A stretch of DNA of 64,000 nucleotides from Elephas maximus indicus (taxonomy: Eukaryota; Chordata; Mammalia; Proboscidea; Elephantidae): contig NC_064824.1 in the NCBI RefSeq assembly GCF_024166365.1, positions 41,330,608 through 41,394,607 on the forward strand, in the 5' to 3' direction. Each line of letters starts with the position of its first letter. Positions within the stretch are counted from its first letter, which is position 1. The notes under the pieces were generated by a model. The model worked only from the letters and a program-made list of their open reading frames with translations. It ran no database searches and was not told the origin of the DNA. Below are positions 45,806-57,543 of the stretch, in pieces. Position numbers and translations under genes: made by a program.

Positions 45806-46761
45806 ACATTAATAATTATATGGTAAGTTAAGGTTTTAAAATATTAACTGATGCTTTTATTTCCTTGGACCTTTGCCCCTTCCCAGAAAAGTTAGGGAAG
45901 GGAGAATGCTTGAAAATGCAAAGTAAAAATGAGTGAAGACTTCGTTTTGGACTTTCAAAATCTTATTCCTAGAGGGGAACAGAAAGAGCTAAGGGCATAG
46001 GAAAGCACATTTGGAAAACTACCTAATGAGTAAGAGCCAAACTGCCCTATTGCCCATTAGATAAGCCTTCTCAGACTGAGGGCCCAAAGGCTTTACAATA
46101 TAAACATTGAAAGTTTAGAATGGGTGGGTCCCTGAGAAAAGAAAAAGGACCCGTGTCCCACTTTCTTGGGCTAACTTTAGGTGGGTAAGGAGAAAGATGC
46201 ATAATGGAGAGGGAATATAGACAATGATACCCCAAAAAAGGATTATGCCTAAATATTAAGAGTCTTGTGCAGACGTGAGGCTTGAGGACATCAGAATCAT
46301 TGGCTAGGATGAGAAGCTCTGAGATGTTAACTGTCCTGGTCTTCAACCCCTCCTCTCCCCACATAGTCCACACAGGACACTTCTGAGTCATGACTGCCAA
46401 GTCAGTTCAAGACTGGTAGTTTTCTCTCCTAAGCTCAAGATCCCGCTAGTCCCCTGGCCCATCCAGGTCTTGGAGCTACCTGAGAGGCCTTTTGCTATAT
46501 TTTTGCCACACTTAAGCACATGGGAATTATTCTACTGTCATGGGATACCAAAAACTCTACAAGCCAACTCTGATCCACCTGCCTTGTCCCACCTTGTAGT
46601 TTGCCCACCTGCTGGCACTTCAGACTTCATCTGCAAGGGAAATGGGGAGCAGCTAACCCCCCAGAGAGATTTCCTGAGCCAATCTGGGATGTCTGTCTTT
46701 CTTCTCCTGGAGCCTGACTGGGTAGAAAGGAAGCAGGGGGCTGGAAATCTTTCTTAGGAAC
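45806..46761. other. Unassigned DNA
   Basis: A 109-codon minus-strand frame (46071-46400) and a 95-codon plus-strand frame (46470-46757) show no domain, no splice context I trust and no repeat match I recognise. Confidence 0.45.
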
Positions 46762-47299
46762 TGTCATGGATTGAACTGTGTCCCCATAAAATATCTGTCA
46801 ACTTGGCTAGGTCATGATTCTCAGTATTGTATGATTGTTTACCATTTTATCATCTGATGTGATTTCCCTATGTGTTGTAAATCCTATCACTATGATGTAA
46901 TAAAACGGATTAGCAGCAGTTATATTGATGATGAGATCTACAAGATTAGATAGTATCTATCTTAAGCCAGTTTTATATTTATTATATATTAGAGATATAT
47001 ATTATAGAGATATAAAAGAGAGAAGCAAACAGAGAGACATAGGGACCTCATACCACCAAGAAAGCAGTGCTGGGAGCAGAGCTCGTCCTTTGGACCTGAG
47101 GTTCCTGCAATGAGATGCTCCCAGACCAAGGAAAGACATGTATCACAAGGACCTTCCTCCAGAGCTGACAGAGAAAAAAAAGCCTTCCCCTAGAGCTGAT
47201 GCCCTGAATTTGGACTTCTAGCCTACTGGACTGTGAGAGAATACTCTTGTTAAAGCCACCCACCTATTTCTGTTATAGCAGCACTAGATGACCAAGACA
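46762..47299 (+). mobile_element. ERVL-MaLR-type solo LTR, plus strand
   Basis: Begins TGTCATGGATTGAACTGTGT and ends GCACTAGATGACCAAGACA, so it has TG...CA ends. Length 538 bp. Contains A/T-rich (TATATTAGAGATATAT) centre. Flanking five-mers GGAAC and GGGAT only partly agree, so the target duplication is decayed or absent. Confidence 0.82.
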
Positions 47300-47447
47300 G
47301 GGATCCACTCATATCTTAGCATTCAAAGAGTACTTTATAATCTTCTAGGAAATTTTATCTTTTATCTTGAGGTAATGGATCTTGGGTCTAACTTATTGAT
47401 TAATACATTTCCCTGCTTCCTCCTGAGGACCAAGAGTGGACTTGTTG

Positions 47448-47866
47448 TTCCTGTTGTTATGTACCATCGAGTCGGCTCCGAATCATAGTGACCCTATGTA
47501 CAACAGAACAAAACGCTGCCCCATCCTGCACCATCCCCACAATCGCTGCTATGCTTGAGTTCATGGTTGCAGCCACTGTGTCAATTCATCTTGTCAAGGG
47601 TCTTCCTCTTTTTTGATGACCCTCTACTTTACCAAGTATAATTTCCTTCTTCAGGGACTGATCCCTCCTGATAACATGTCCAAAGTATGTGAGATGAAGT
47701 CTTGCCATCTTTGCTTCTAAGGAGCGTTCTGGTTGTACTTATTTCAAGACGGATTTGTTCATTCTATTGGCAGTCCGTGGTATATTCAATATTTTTCACA
47801 GCACCGTAATTCAAAGGTGTCAATTCTTCTTTGGTCTTCCTTATTCATTTCCCAGCTTTAGGTTCA
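47448..47866 (-). mobile_element. RTE 3' end, minus strand
   Basis: From TTGTTCCTGTTGTTATGTAC (reversed tail) back through the last ~140 codons to TTCATTTCCCAGCTTT. GAGTCGGCTCCGAATCATAG is the shared tail in reverse. Same 5' truncation zone as the 16936 and 24222 copies. Confidence 0.92.
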
Positions 47867-48049
47867 ACTATTTTTTTCTTTAAATTGTGACATTCTTTCC
47901 TGAGGTAAAAATAGAGAAAATATTAATTGACTAAATAAGGAAAGTCTGAGGGCCCCCTAAAAAAAAAAAATATATATATAAATGATGTGAGTTAACACTT
48001 CAAAATATCATTCTACCACAAGTATTTGTGTAGCTATTTATTTAATACC

Positions 48050-48190
48050 TATCTTTCCTTTTAAAATACATGCTCTATGAGGGCGGAAACCTTGTCTTTT
48101 TGTTCATTTCTCAATCTCCAGCATCTTGTACATTGCCTGAAACATAGTATATATTCAATAATTATTTGTTGAATAAATGGATAAATAAAA
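48050..48190 (+). mobile_element. L2 3' end, plus strand
   Basis: CTCTATGAGGGCGGAAACCT, then CATTGCCTGAAACATAGTAT and TTATTTGTTGAATAAATGGA are the classic L2 end. Confidence 0.78.
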
Positions 48191-48514
48191 CACCTAAAAC
48201 AATTCTTGCTAATATTTTGTGGCATGCCCCACCTGCCATCAGCAAAGATCTTAGATGATTTATTTTATCTACTACTATAACTGTAAACTACTGATTGTAA
48301 CCAATATTTGGTAAGACTTTTCTTTCCTCTCTGCTTTTACAGGTTAATATACCCTTAATGCAAAATTAAGTGAGATCCAATAATACAGACTTTTATGCTA
48401 CTACTGATACGAGTGAAATTTGAACGTATATGTTGAGGAAAAAATAGTGATTTAGATTAGAATTTCTGGCATGTTGATTAACCCGGAGTAGTTAAGAACG
48501 TCTTGAGTATAACT

Positions 48515-48552
48515 ATAACCCGTTGCTGTCGGGTCAATTCTGACTCACAAGG
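48515..48552 (-). mobile_element. AfroSINE tail fragment, minus strand
   Basis: AACCCGTTGCTGTCGGGTCA followed by ATTCTGACTCA: only the SINE/LINE 3' tail. No duplication seen. Confidence 0.75.
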
Positions 48553-49114
48553 TTGAAATAAGACACGGAGAAGACTCATAGATTCTTTCTTCATTCTTAG
48601 TTCTCAGTATTATTTATAAAGTAATCTTTTTTTTTTTTTAAGATTTTTATTTTATTCTAGGCTCAAAGCAAAGATTTAAGGTGAATTCACCTTTGACCCT
48701 TCTGTGAGGTGTTCTCTACATTTTCTGTTTCAGTTAACAGTTACCTGCTAAAAATTCCTACTCCCTGGGCCATTGTACCTGTATGTAGTTCTCATTGACC
48801 TAAATGGAGGTTAAATGTGTGTTGCTGAAGGGAGAAATTGAGGCTCCAGAGAATATTTCTCTTGTATGCGACAGAAGAAATGTGTGTATGTGCGTGTGTT
48901 TACAGAAGCCACCCAAACAGCATGTTTTCACCCCTGAAGGAAAAGTAACTAAATTCTGAGAAATGGAAACTAGAACTAACATCATTCTTCAACCTTTTAG
49001 AACATACAGATAAATGGAGGAAAATATTCCCATTCTAGTCAATGAATCTGTAAAGATACACTGTAAGCTTCCTAGAGATTGTTTTGTGCCAGTCTGTGAG
49101 CAGTCTATATGTTT
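48553..49114. other. Unassigned DNA
   Basis: T13 run at 48630-48641. Nothing else recognised. Confidence 0.45.
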
Positions 49115-49313
49115 ACCAAAACCCACTGTCTGAGTTGATTCTGACTCATAGTGACCCTATAGGACAGAGTAGAGCTTCCCCATAGGATTTTCAAGGCTGT
49201 AAATCTTTACAGAAACAGGCTGCCATATCTTCCGCAGAGTGACTGGTGAATTTATACTGCCGACATTTTGGATAACAGCTGAGTGCTTTAAACTACTGTG
49301 CCACCAGTGCTCC
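49115..49313 (-). mobile_element. AfroSINE, long variant, minus strand
   Basis: Carries the extra block AAGGCTGTAAATCTTTACAG (49193) like the 2434 copy, where the short form has TCCAAGGAGC. No clear duplication; diverged. Confidence 0.9.
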
Positions 49314-49570
49314 TAATCTAGGTTTAGAACCCATCAAATGATATAGATGGCAGCGAAATGCAAGAGGTGTGTTGCACATACATCACCTGGCATCCAGTGG
49401 ATGGCCCTCTGCTTTCCTTCACTGGATTTAAGTTGGACTTTCATACCAAGGTAAATGTCAGTTATATGAAGACTTCAGCCATCCTGGCATAGCTTCATTA
49501 AATACTGTACAATGTAAAATGTTGAAAACATTAAAATATTTATTGAATGCACATTGGGTAAAATTATAGC

Positions 49571-49773
49571 GACCAGTCGCTGTTGAGTTAATTCTGACTC
49601 ATGGCAACCCTGTGTATGTCAAAGTAAAACTGCTCTTCATCGGGTTTTAACTGGCTGATTTCTCAGAAGTAGATCATCGGGCTTTCTTCTGAGGAGCCTC
49701 AGGATGTATTCAAACCACCAATCTTTTGGTTGGTAGTTGAGCACTTAATTGTTTGCACCACCCAGGGACTCCC
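49571..49773 (-). mobile_element. AfroSINE, second type, minus strand
   Basis: Middle CTGATTTCTCAGAAGTAGAT and end CACCACCCAGGGACTCC as in the 16588 copy. Flanked by AAATTATAGC at 49561-49570 and 49775-49784. Confidence 0.9.
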
Positions 49774-49816
49774 TAAATTATAGCTAGACAACATATATCA
49801 AAATATTACTATGTGC

Positions 49817-49985
49817 TTGGAGTCCTTGTGGTGCAGTGGATAAGAGCTTGGTTGCTAACCAAAAGGCTGGTAATTTGAGTCCACCAGCCACTTCTTAGAA
49901 ACGCTATGGGACAGTTCTACTTTGTCCTATAGGGTCACTTTGAGTTAGAATTGACTTGGATGGCAACAGGTTTGGGGTTTTTTTG
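49817..49985 (+). mobile_element. AfroSINE, plus strand
   Basis: Head AGTCCTTGTGGTGCAGTGGA, tail CTTTGAGTTAGAATTGACTT and a GGTTTGGGGTTTTTTT end. The AGTCC head hints at the second-type family with a short-form body. Confidence 0.92.
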
Positions 49986-51313
49986 GATATGCTTAGTCAT
50001 GTTTTCACTTTTCTTTTTGATGGTTCTTTGATTTTAGTTTAAAGCCTATGATCTAGAAAAGGAAATTAGGTGGAATATTGAACTAATAAATTTAACCAGT
50101 AAAGGAAGTCCATCAAGATGCTTTGGTATTTCCAAAGGAATTATCTAATGTCTTCATTTCAGAGAGAGGAGAGCTTAAGTAGATAAAGCGAAGTAACTTC
50201 TCTTCAAATTTCTGTTATTTTCTGGGAATTTTAAAGACATATTTTGTCTTTTTCAAAGGTGATTCCAACATTAAGGGTTTGTTCTAAGAGCTGTGTCCTC
50301 AACTATTTAAAGCATAAGCTTTGAATGTTCTTTTTTGGGCTACCATCCTTCTCTTTGAATAGTTTTTCCTTAGGTGATATTACAGGTTCCAGACTGTATT
50401 TTATGAAGTTCAAATCCTAAATGTTTCGATAGCTGTTTATATGTTAAGAATAATTCAGAGTCTTCTTCATGGTGTTGGGCAAAGATGATTTTGTTTGTTT
50501 TAACTTCTTGCATATCTTTCTTGCATTGGTGTCTCTACAGGGAAAAGTGTATTAAATATTCATTCATATTTGGAATTCTTTACATTGTAGAAACAATCAG
50601 CAATAGCTTATTGAAAGAAGTGAAAACAGATCTATGAATGCCACTTCAGTCCTGGGCAATTGATCAAATTATGAAAAAATTAGAATCTGTTGTGGGCCAC
50701 TAAAGCAGACACTGTGAAGTACAGCTCAAAATGCAGGTTTCAGCAAAGATCACAAAATACATATTTATATTGTTTTCTAAATGTTCCCTATTGTTACAGG
50801 CACTAGCCCTGACTCTGAAACTTTGAAAAGAAAGCTATGTTTTTGGACAGATATATTTTAGGTGTTAGCTATTTTTTTTTTTTAAATAAGATATTTTCCT
50901 CTCCATAGATTTCTTTCTTTTAATGTGATGAACCTAAGTATATTATCATTTCAGGAGCACAACAACCAACAATCCTTGTGGCAACCTGAAGGTCAGATCA
51001 CTCTGTGTGTTGGCCCTGTAAAAAAAAAAAAAAAAGTTCTTAATGAACCAGCATGCTCCTATTCTTTCCCTTGCTCAGGAGAAAGGTCTTAATCTCTGGC
51101 ATGGAGCCCTGTCAAATACTGGCGTCAAGATTTAGCAAGTCCAATGTTGCTTATGGATTAAAATCTCTATGAGATGATTACCTTCACATTTTTTTTTTTT
51201 TTAATTTTCCTTTCCTCTTCTTATATCTTCCCTAACACTCCCCGCTGCAATTCTACAATTCTACAGCACCTTTTTTTTTTTTTTTTTTTAGTCTTCAATA
51301 ACCATGGCTCTTG
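49986..51313. other. Unassigned DNA
   Basis: T runs at 50871-50883, 51188-51201 and 51271-51290 and an A15 run at 51020-51034. No gene or named repeat. Confidence 0.45.
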
Positions 51314-51320
51314 GAATCTA

Positions 51321-52918
51321 TTTTCCTGCGCCGTTTACTATTCTCCCCACAGAATCCTTCACTATTGCAACTGGAGGCTTGAATTTTTTCTTCAGTTCTT
51401 TCAGCTTGAGAAATGCTGAGCATGTTCTTCCCTTTTGGTTTTCTATCTCCAGCTCTTCGCACATGTCATTATAATACTTTGCCTTCTCGAGCCGTCCTTT
51501 GAAATCTTCTGTTCAGTTCTTTTACTTTATCATTTCTTCCTTTTGCTTTAGCTGCTCGATATTCATGAGCCAAGTTCAAGTCTCCTCTGACATCCTTCTT
51601 GGCCTTTTCTTTCTTTTCTGTCTTTTCAATGACCTCTGGCTTTCTTCATGTATGATGTCCTTGATATCATTCCACAACTCATCTGGTCTTTGGTCATCAG
51701 TGTTCAATGCGTCAAATCCATTCTCGCGATGATCTCTAAATTCAGGTGGGATATACTCAAGATCCTATTTTGGCTCTCGTGGACTTGCTCTGATTTTCTT
51801 TAGTTTCAACCTGACCTTGCATATGAGCAATTGATGGTCTGTTCCATGGTCAGCCCCTGGCCTTGTTCTGACTGATGATATTGAGCTTTTCCATTGTCTC
51901 TTCCCACAGATGTAGTCAACTTGATTCCTGTGTGTTCCTTCTGGTGAGGTCCATGTGTATGGTTGCTGTTTATGCTGGTGAAAGAAGGTATTTGCAATGA
52001 AGTCGTTGGTCTTGCAAATTTCTATGATTCGATCTCCAGCATTGTTTCTATCACCAAGGCCATATTTTCCAACTACTGATCCTTCTTCTTTGTTTCCAAC
52101 TTTTGCATCTCAATCACCAGTAATTATCAATGCATCCTGATTGCATGTTCAATCAATTTCAGACTGCAGCAGCTGGTAAAAACCTTCTGTTTCTTCATCT
52201 TTAGCCTTAGTGTTTGGTGTATAAATTTGAATAATAGTTGTATTAACTGGTCTTCCTTGTAGGCGTATGGGTATTATCCTATCACTGACAGCTTTGTACT
52301 TCAGGATAGATCTTGAAATGTTCTTTTTGACGATGAATGCAACGCTATTCCTCTTCAAGTTGTCATTCCCAGCATAGTAGACTATATAATCGTTCAATTC
52401 AAAATGGCCAATACCAGTCTGTTTCAGTTCACTAATGCCTAGGATATTGATGTTTATGTGTTCCATTTCATTTTTGACAATTTTCAGTTTTCCTGGATTC
52501 ATACTTTGTACATTTCAGGTTCTGATTATTAATGGATGTTTGCAGCTGTTTCTTCTCATTTTGAGTCATGCCACATCAGCAAATGAAGATCCTGAAAGCT
52601 TTACTCCACCCACATCATAAAGGCTGACTTTACTTTGAGGAGGTAGCTCTTCCCCAGTTGTCTCTGGAGTGCCTTCTGGGGGCTCATCTTCCAGCACTGT
52701 ATCAGACAATGTTCTGCTGCTAGTCATAACGATTTCACTAGCTAATGCTTTTAAGAGGTAGACTGCCGGATCCTTCTTCCTAGTCTGTCTTAGTCTGGAA
52801 GCTTAGCTGAAACCTGTCCTCCATGGGTGACCCTGCTGGTAACTGAATGCCAGATGCATAGCTTTCAGCATCACACCAACGTGCAAGCCCCCACAGTATG
52901 ACAAACTGACAGACATGA
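51321..52918 (-). mobile_element. RTE 5' part, inverted arm of a twin-primed insertion
   Basis: Minus-strand RTE from the leader (at 52918, reversed GACAAACTGACAGACAT) through the endonuclease to the block equivalent to ~6600 of the first copy. The minus-strand frame 52149-52502 keeps ILGISELKQ and then SDRIIPIRLQG and LLQSEID, the best endonuclease stretch in the window, although GDWN is broken (GDWDAKVGN-like on reading 52080-52130) and stops occur. The arm begins right after GAATCTA at 51314-51320. Confidence 0.92.
52149..52502 (-). pseudogene. RTE endonuclease N-terminal part (decayed)
   Basis: 118-codon open stretch on the minus strand. ILGISEL keeps the first catalytic Glu, VYYAGNDNLKRNSVAF and VNTTIIQIYTPNTKAKDEE follow in the usual order, ending at LLQSEID where the frame stops. 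It represents roughly residues 1-120 of the endonuclease. The next segment, with the GDWN motif, is on another frame. Confidence 0.85.
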
Positions 52919-54588
52919 GTTGCAATAGGAAGGATTCTATGGGGAAAATATTAAACAATGTAGGAAGCGTCAAAAGAAGATGGAAGGAACACACAGAGTC
53001 ATTATACACAGAGTTGATGTTCAACCATTTCAAGAGGCAGCATATGGTCAGGAACCAATGGTACTGAATGAAGAAGTCCAAGCTGCTCTGATGGCACTGG
53101 AAAAAATAAGGCTCCAAGAATTGATGGGATATCAATTGAGATGTTTCAACAAATAGATGCAGAGCTGGCGGTGCTCACGTGTCTCTGTCAAGAAATATGG
53201 AAGACAGCTTCCTGGCCAACTGACTGGAAGAAATCCATATTTAAGACTAGTTCCAAGAAAAGTGATCCAACTGAACGTGAGAATTATAGAATGGTGTCAT
53301 TAATATCACATGCAAGCAAAATTTTGCTAAAGATATTTCAAAAACAGCTGGAGTAGTATATCGACAGGGAACTGCCAGAAATTCAGGCTGGTTTCAGAAG
53401 AGGATGTGGAACCAAGGATATCATTGCTGATGTCAGAAATGTCTGAAAGCAAAGAATACCAGAAGGATGTTTACCTGTGTTTTATTGACTATGCAAAGGC
53501 ATTAAACTGTGTGGATCATAACAAATTATGGATAACATTGGGAGAATGGGAATTCCAGAACACTTAATTGTGTTCATGGGAAACTTTACATAGATCAAGA
53601 AACAGTTGTTCGAACAGAACAAGCAGACACTGATTGGTTTAAAGCCAGGAAAGGTGTGTGTCAGGGTTGTATCCTTTCACCATACCTATTCAATCTGTAT
53701 GCTGAGCAAATAAGCCAAGAAGCTGGACTACATAAAGCAGAATGGGGCATCAGGATTGGAGGAAGACTCATGAACAACCTGCATTATGCAGATGACACAA
53801 CCTTGCTTTCTGAAAGTGAAAAAGACTTGAAGCACTTAAACTAATGAAGATCAAAGACCACAGACTTCAGTAGGGATTGCACCTCAACATAAAGAAAACA
53901 AAAATCCTCACAACTGGACCAATGAGCAACATCGTGATAAATGGAGAAAAGATTGAAGTTGTCAAGGATTTCATTTTACTTGGATCCACAGTCAACAACC
54001 ATGGAAGCAGCAGTCAAAAAATCAAAAGACACGTTGCATTGGGTAAATCTGCTGCAAAGGACCTCTTTAAAGTGTTGAAAAGCAAAGATGTCACCTTGAA
54101 CACTAAGGTGCACCTGACCCAAGCCACGGTATTTTCAGTTGCACCATATGCCTGTGAAAGCTGGACAATGAATAAGGAAGACTGAAGAAGAGTTTATGCC
54201 TTTGAATTGTAGTGTTGGTGAAGAATATTGAATACACCATGAACTGCCAAGAGAACAAACAAATCTGCCTTGGAGGAAATACAACCAGAATGCTCCTTAG
54301 AAGCAAGGATGGTGAGACTGCGTCTTACATACTTTGCACTTGTTGTCAGGAGGGATGAGTCCCTGGAGAAGGACATCATGCTTGGCAGAGTACAGGGTCA
54401 GTGGAAAAGAGAAAGACCCTCAAGGAGATGGATTGACATAGTGGCTGTGACAATGAACTCAAGTATAGCAATGATTGTAAGGATGGAGCAGAACCAGGCA
54501 GTATTTCCTTCTGTTTTGCCTAGGGTTGCTCTGAGTCAGAGCTGACTCGACAGCAACTAACAACAACAACAAAAAAAAAAACAACTGT
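52919..54588 (+). mobile_element. RTE 3' part, direct arm of a twin-primed insertion
   Basis: Plus-strand RTE from the block equivalent to ~6556 of the first copy to the (AAC)n and A-rich end at ~54585. It includes the whole reverse transcriptase and C-terminus. GAATCTA at 54589-54595 matches 51314-51320, which gives a 7-bp duplication for the whole 3.3 kb unit. Confidence 0.93.
53141..54545 (+). pseudogene. RTE reverse transcriptase and C-terminus (decayed)
   Basis: Best-preserved RTE reverse transcriptase here. Stretches in order: WPTDWKKSIF (53212), FYRL-type core IDYAKALNCVDH (53485), GVCQGCILSPYLFNLYAE (53653), catalytic NLHYADDTTLLSES (53776), KKTKILTTGPMSNIVINGE (53892), KAKDVTLNTKVH-like block (54087) and C-terminal RLTYFALVVRRDESLEKDIMLG split over 54300-54390. 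YADD is intact. Frame breaks at 53356, 53520-53660, 53844 and 54186. The natural stop would be TAA at 54558. Confidence 0.87.
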
Positions 54589-54595
54589 GAATCTA

Positions 54596-55156
54596 GTGAT
54601 GCTTCTACTGTACATAAAAATGGAATTTAAATAATTTCACTAAATATTCAGAGAACGTGGCTTCGTGTGTATTCCTGTTATTAAGAGGTGAAATAAAAGA
54701 TTGACACCAGAAGTTGTAAGAGAGATTTTACCTTTTCCCCGAAGATATAAATTTCAGGTATTTATTTATAATTTCTGCAGAACCTCTAAAAACCATGTAT
54801 TATGTCTTATATATGGTGAAAGTAGAAAACATTCATTTTGACCAACACGCTACCAAATCCCATTAAACCTAGTTGAATATATTCTGAGCCTCAATAGATG
54901 TGACTAGAAATGTCTGCATTTATGATGGAATTATTTTAATGTAAAGTCAATATATTGTTTAAAACTGGGATTGGAACAATCTATTTCAGGTTATGTAAGG
55001 ACATAGTTATTCATTTCTTGTGCTGATTTGAACTTATATACCATCTTCTGCTCTTACATGCACTAATACTGTAGACAAAATGTTGTTCGCTTAGGTTCAT
55101 ATGCTTCTAATGAAGAACAAACTGACTTCAAGTTCATGTTTTAACTTAGTTTGGAT
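54596..55156. other. Unassigned DNA
   Basis: No gene or repeat family recognised. Confidence 0.45.
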
Positions 55157-56115
55157 ACCAGTTCACTCATTCAACCAAGCATTTTAGAGCTTACTCTGTG
55201 CCTGACACTGTGCTAGGGTCTGAAGGTCTAAGGATGAGAGAAGTGTGTATGTGCGTATGTTTGCATGTGTGTGTGTTATGAGACTGAAACTAACACCTTG
55301 CCTTGTGGAGCTTGCATTCTAGTGGGCAGACAACATTAATTAGAGAATTATGGACATACGCAAGTGGAACTAGGATAGAGGCAAACCCTTTAAAAGAGGA
55401 GAAGAAAGTGCTATGAGTGGATGCCTAGCTAAGGAGGTCAAGAATTAGTCTTCAGAGGAAACCATGGCTGAACTGAGTTCTAAAAGAGCAAAAAAGGCTT
55501 TTGCATGAAGTGGGATGGTGGAGGGGGAAAGGAAAGGGAAATGCTTTCCAGGCAGAAGGCCCAGTAGTGGAATGAGGAAAGATGAGATGTGAGAGGTGGG
55601 TGGAAATAAGACTAGGCCAGTGTTATAGGTGTTTGCTATCACACTAAACACAATGGGAAGCCATGGGCGTTTTAATCAGAGGAAGGGAGAGAGGGCACAA
55701 ATGGCGAACACAGCAAGAATATACATTTTGGAAAGATCATTCTGGTTGTGGGATGTAAAATCCTCCTGAAGGTAAATGAATACCCCTGATAGGGGTTTGC
55801 TGCCGTAGTCTAGGAAAAAGAGGAGAGCTTGGATTGGGATGATGGTGGGCAGGAGAAGGGAGGAGAGAACACGAATGATTCAATAAATGCTTATTTACTA
55901 TGGAATGGATATGGAAGAGCTTGAGAAAGGATTCCAGACCTGTACAATCAGTATTCTGTGATGTCTTTCACTGAAGGAACACAGAGGTGCCAAGGAAGGA
56001 ATGAAGGAAAACCATGTTTAGTTTTGACATATTGCCTTTGAAACATTCAAATGAAAATATCCAGAGAGCAGTGAGATACAAGACCTGGAACTCAGAGGAG
56101 ATTCTATTCTAAAAT
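55157..56115 (-). mobile_element. L2 LINE, minus strand
   Basis: CACTCATTCAACCAAGCATT, then GCCTGACACTGTGCTAGGGT, then GAGCTTGCATTCTAGTGGGC are the reversed L2 3' UTR. It continues into ORF-derived sequence (ATGGGAAGCCATGGGCGTTT at 55653, AAAGATCATTCTGGTTGTGG at 55731). About 950 bp, longer than most L2 remnants. A (GT)-rich patch lies at 55243-55277. Confidence 0.8.
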
Positions 56116-56189
56116 CACTGTTTGACAAATGTACATCTTTTCTGTGTAATTGGCGCATGAAGCCAAGGGGAATGGATAAGATTGTTCAC

Positions 56190-57112
56190 GAGAAGATAAA
56201 GAGAGAAGAAAAGAGGACCACAACCTGCCCAGGTGCACAGTGTGGGGTTACCTTACTAAAAAAAAAATCAATCTGGCCTTTTGATCCACATTCTAAAGCC
56301 CTGCCCAGACTGATCTTTATCAGGATTGGCTGGGAGCCCCACCTGGTAACTGACTTTTACCTGGTTATCTAGATTGGCTAGAGGCCCCACCCAATACCCA
56401 ATCTTTACCCCATCCAATCTGACCTTTACCTGGATTGGCTGTGGAGCCCCACCCACATACTGACTTTACCTGGATTCATAGGGGGCTCAGTCCCAGTAGT
56501 TGACCTTTACTGAGAATTGCTGGGAAGGCCTTACCCTGTAGTTGGCCTTTACACAAATTAGCTACGGAACCCACCTGGTTAGTGATAAAAACTCTAGAAC
56601 AAGTAGGTTGGGGGAGGGAGTGGCTCATGATGGAAGAGAACCAGTAGGGGAGCAGGTCCATTGGATATGAGTGCTCCGTGTTAATGACCCTCCCAGACCT
56701 AGTAAACCTGCAATGGTGATGGAGGCAATAGGTGCCCCAGGACCAGAAAAAACAGAGCCAATGTGCAAACCTGGAAGGTGGCAGCAGAGTTTGAAGACTG
56801 AACCCTAGCCAAGAGCTGAGAGAAGTGGTCGAACCTGCCAAGTGACAACACTGAGTTTCCTGTTTGAAAGTTTCCTAATGGGTGAGAATGAACATTGCTT
56901 TCCAGAAAGGGTAATTGTGTCCCCTTGGAGACATAATTAAGCCTCCTTTTAGACACTGAGGCCTGGTGCTGCGATACCTCCTGTACCTGCCCTTTGCATA
57001 TATTGGTTTCTGCTTATATCTTTCTTTGTTAGTAAAGTTGTTATTGCAGTTCTGTTGTTTCCAGGAGTTCTCTGTGACCATTCCAATGAATTACCAAAAC
57101 CAATAGAGAAAG
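56190..57112 (+). mobile_element. ERVL-like LTR with tandem U3 repeats, plus strand
   Basis: LTR of the same broad family as 40890 and 58510 at its 3' end (AGTTCTCTGTGACCATTCCA versus AGTTCTGTGTGGCCACTGCA at 41818) but with a different U3. U3 carries a ~40 bp tandem array (56269-56590), then a TATA-like GATAAAAACTC at 56582, then R/U5 with an AGTAAA-type poly(A) signal near 57031. The left border is approximate. Non-coding. Confidence 0.68.
56269..56590. repeat. ~40 bp tandem array in LTR U3
   Basis: Seven to eight diverged units. Starts include TGATCTTTATCAGGATTGGC (56309), TGACTTTTACCTGGTTATCT (56350), TGACCTTTACCTGGATTGGC (56420), TGACTTTACCTGGATTCATA (56460), TGACCTTTACTGAGAATTGC (56501) and TGGCCTTTACACAAATTAGC (56542). 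Most units keep TGACCTTTA and ATTGGCT (CCAAT on the other strand), plus a GCCCCACCC-type block. Confidence 0.85.
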
Positions 57113-57360
57113 AGTGGGGGAGGTGCAGCCGATGTCAGAAATGGTGGAGGAGTTGAAGAATGGGGGTGTATTTGACCTCTGCCTCATAGGAACCAACTTC
57201 CTGTGGATTCTTATCCTCAGGGTTATCACTATACCAGGAAACTGCAACATTGAAAAAACAAGGAAGAAAAAAAGGTGGAAAACAATGAATTTATGGTCAA
57301 GGAGGTGGGAGAAAAACAAAAGAGTACAAGGTTATGAAAGTTGAGGGAGGAGGATATTTC
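57113..57360 (+). mobile_element. ERVL-like leader after the LTR
   Basis: GATGTCAGAAATGGTGGAGG at 57132 aligns with TAGTGTCAGAATGATTAAGA (41889) and is the leucine-tRNA-like primer site. The next ~70 bp (TTTGACCTCTGCCTCATAGG) align with both other copies, then identity is lost. No coding potential seen. Confidence 0.62.
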
Positions 57361-57543
57361 AAGATGGAGGAAAATGAAAATACTCCCCACCCCCACTCCG
57401 CAACTTGTTTTCTGAAAAGAAGGTTAAAATAAGCTACCTTTAATAAGTAAACAATAAATTGTCCTCTACCTATTTTGGGGGCAAAACTGAATTAACATTT
57501 CTTTATTAGCTTTGTTAGTAGTAGATGCTCAAAAGTTATTATA

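Noticed and set aside
46071..46757. 109-codon and 95-codon frames near an LTR
   Set aside because: I considered ERV remnants, but no retroviral motif is visible and no neighbouring internal region is present.
56269..56590. CRISPR-like direct repeats
   Set aside because: Units are contiguous and diverged with no unique spacers, and they lie in an LTR of a mammalian genome.
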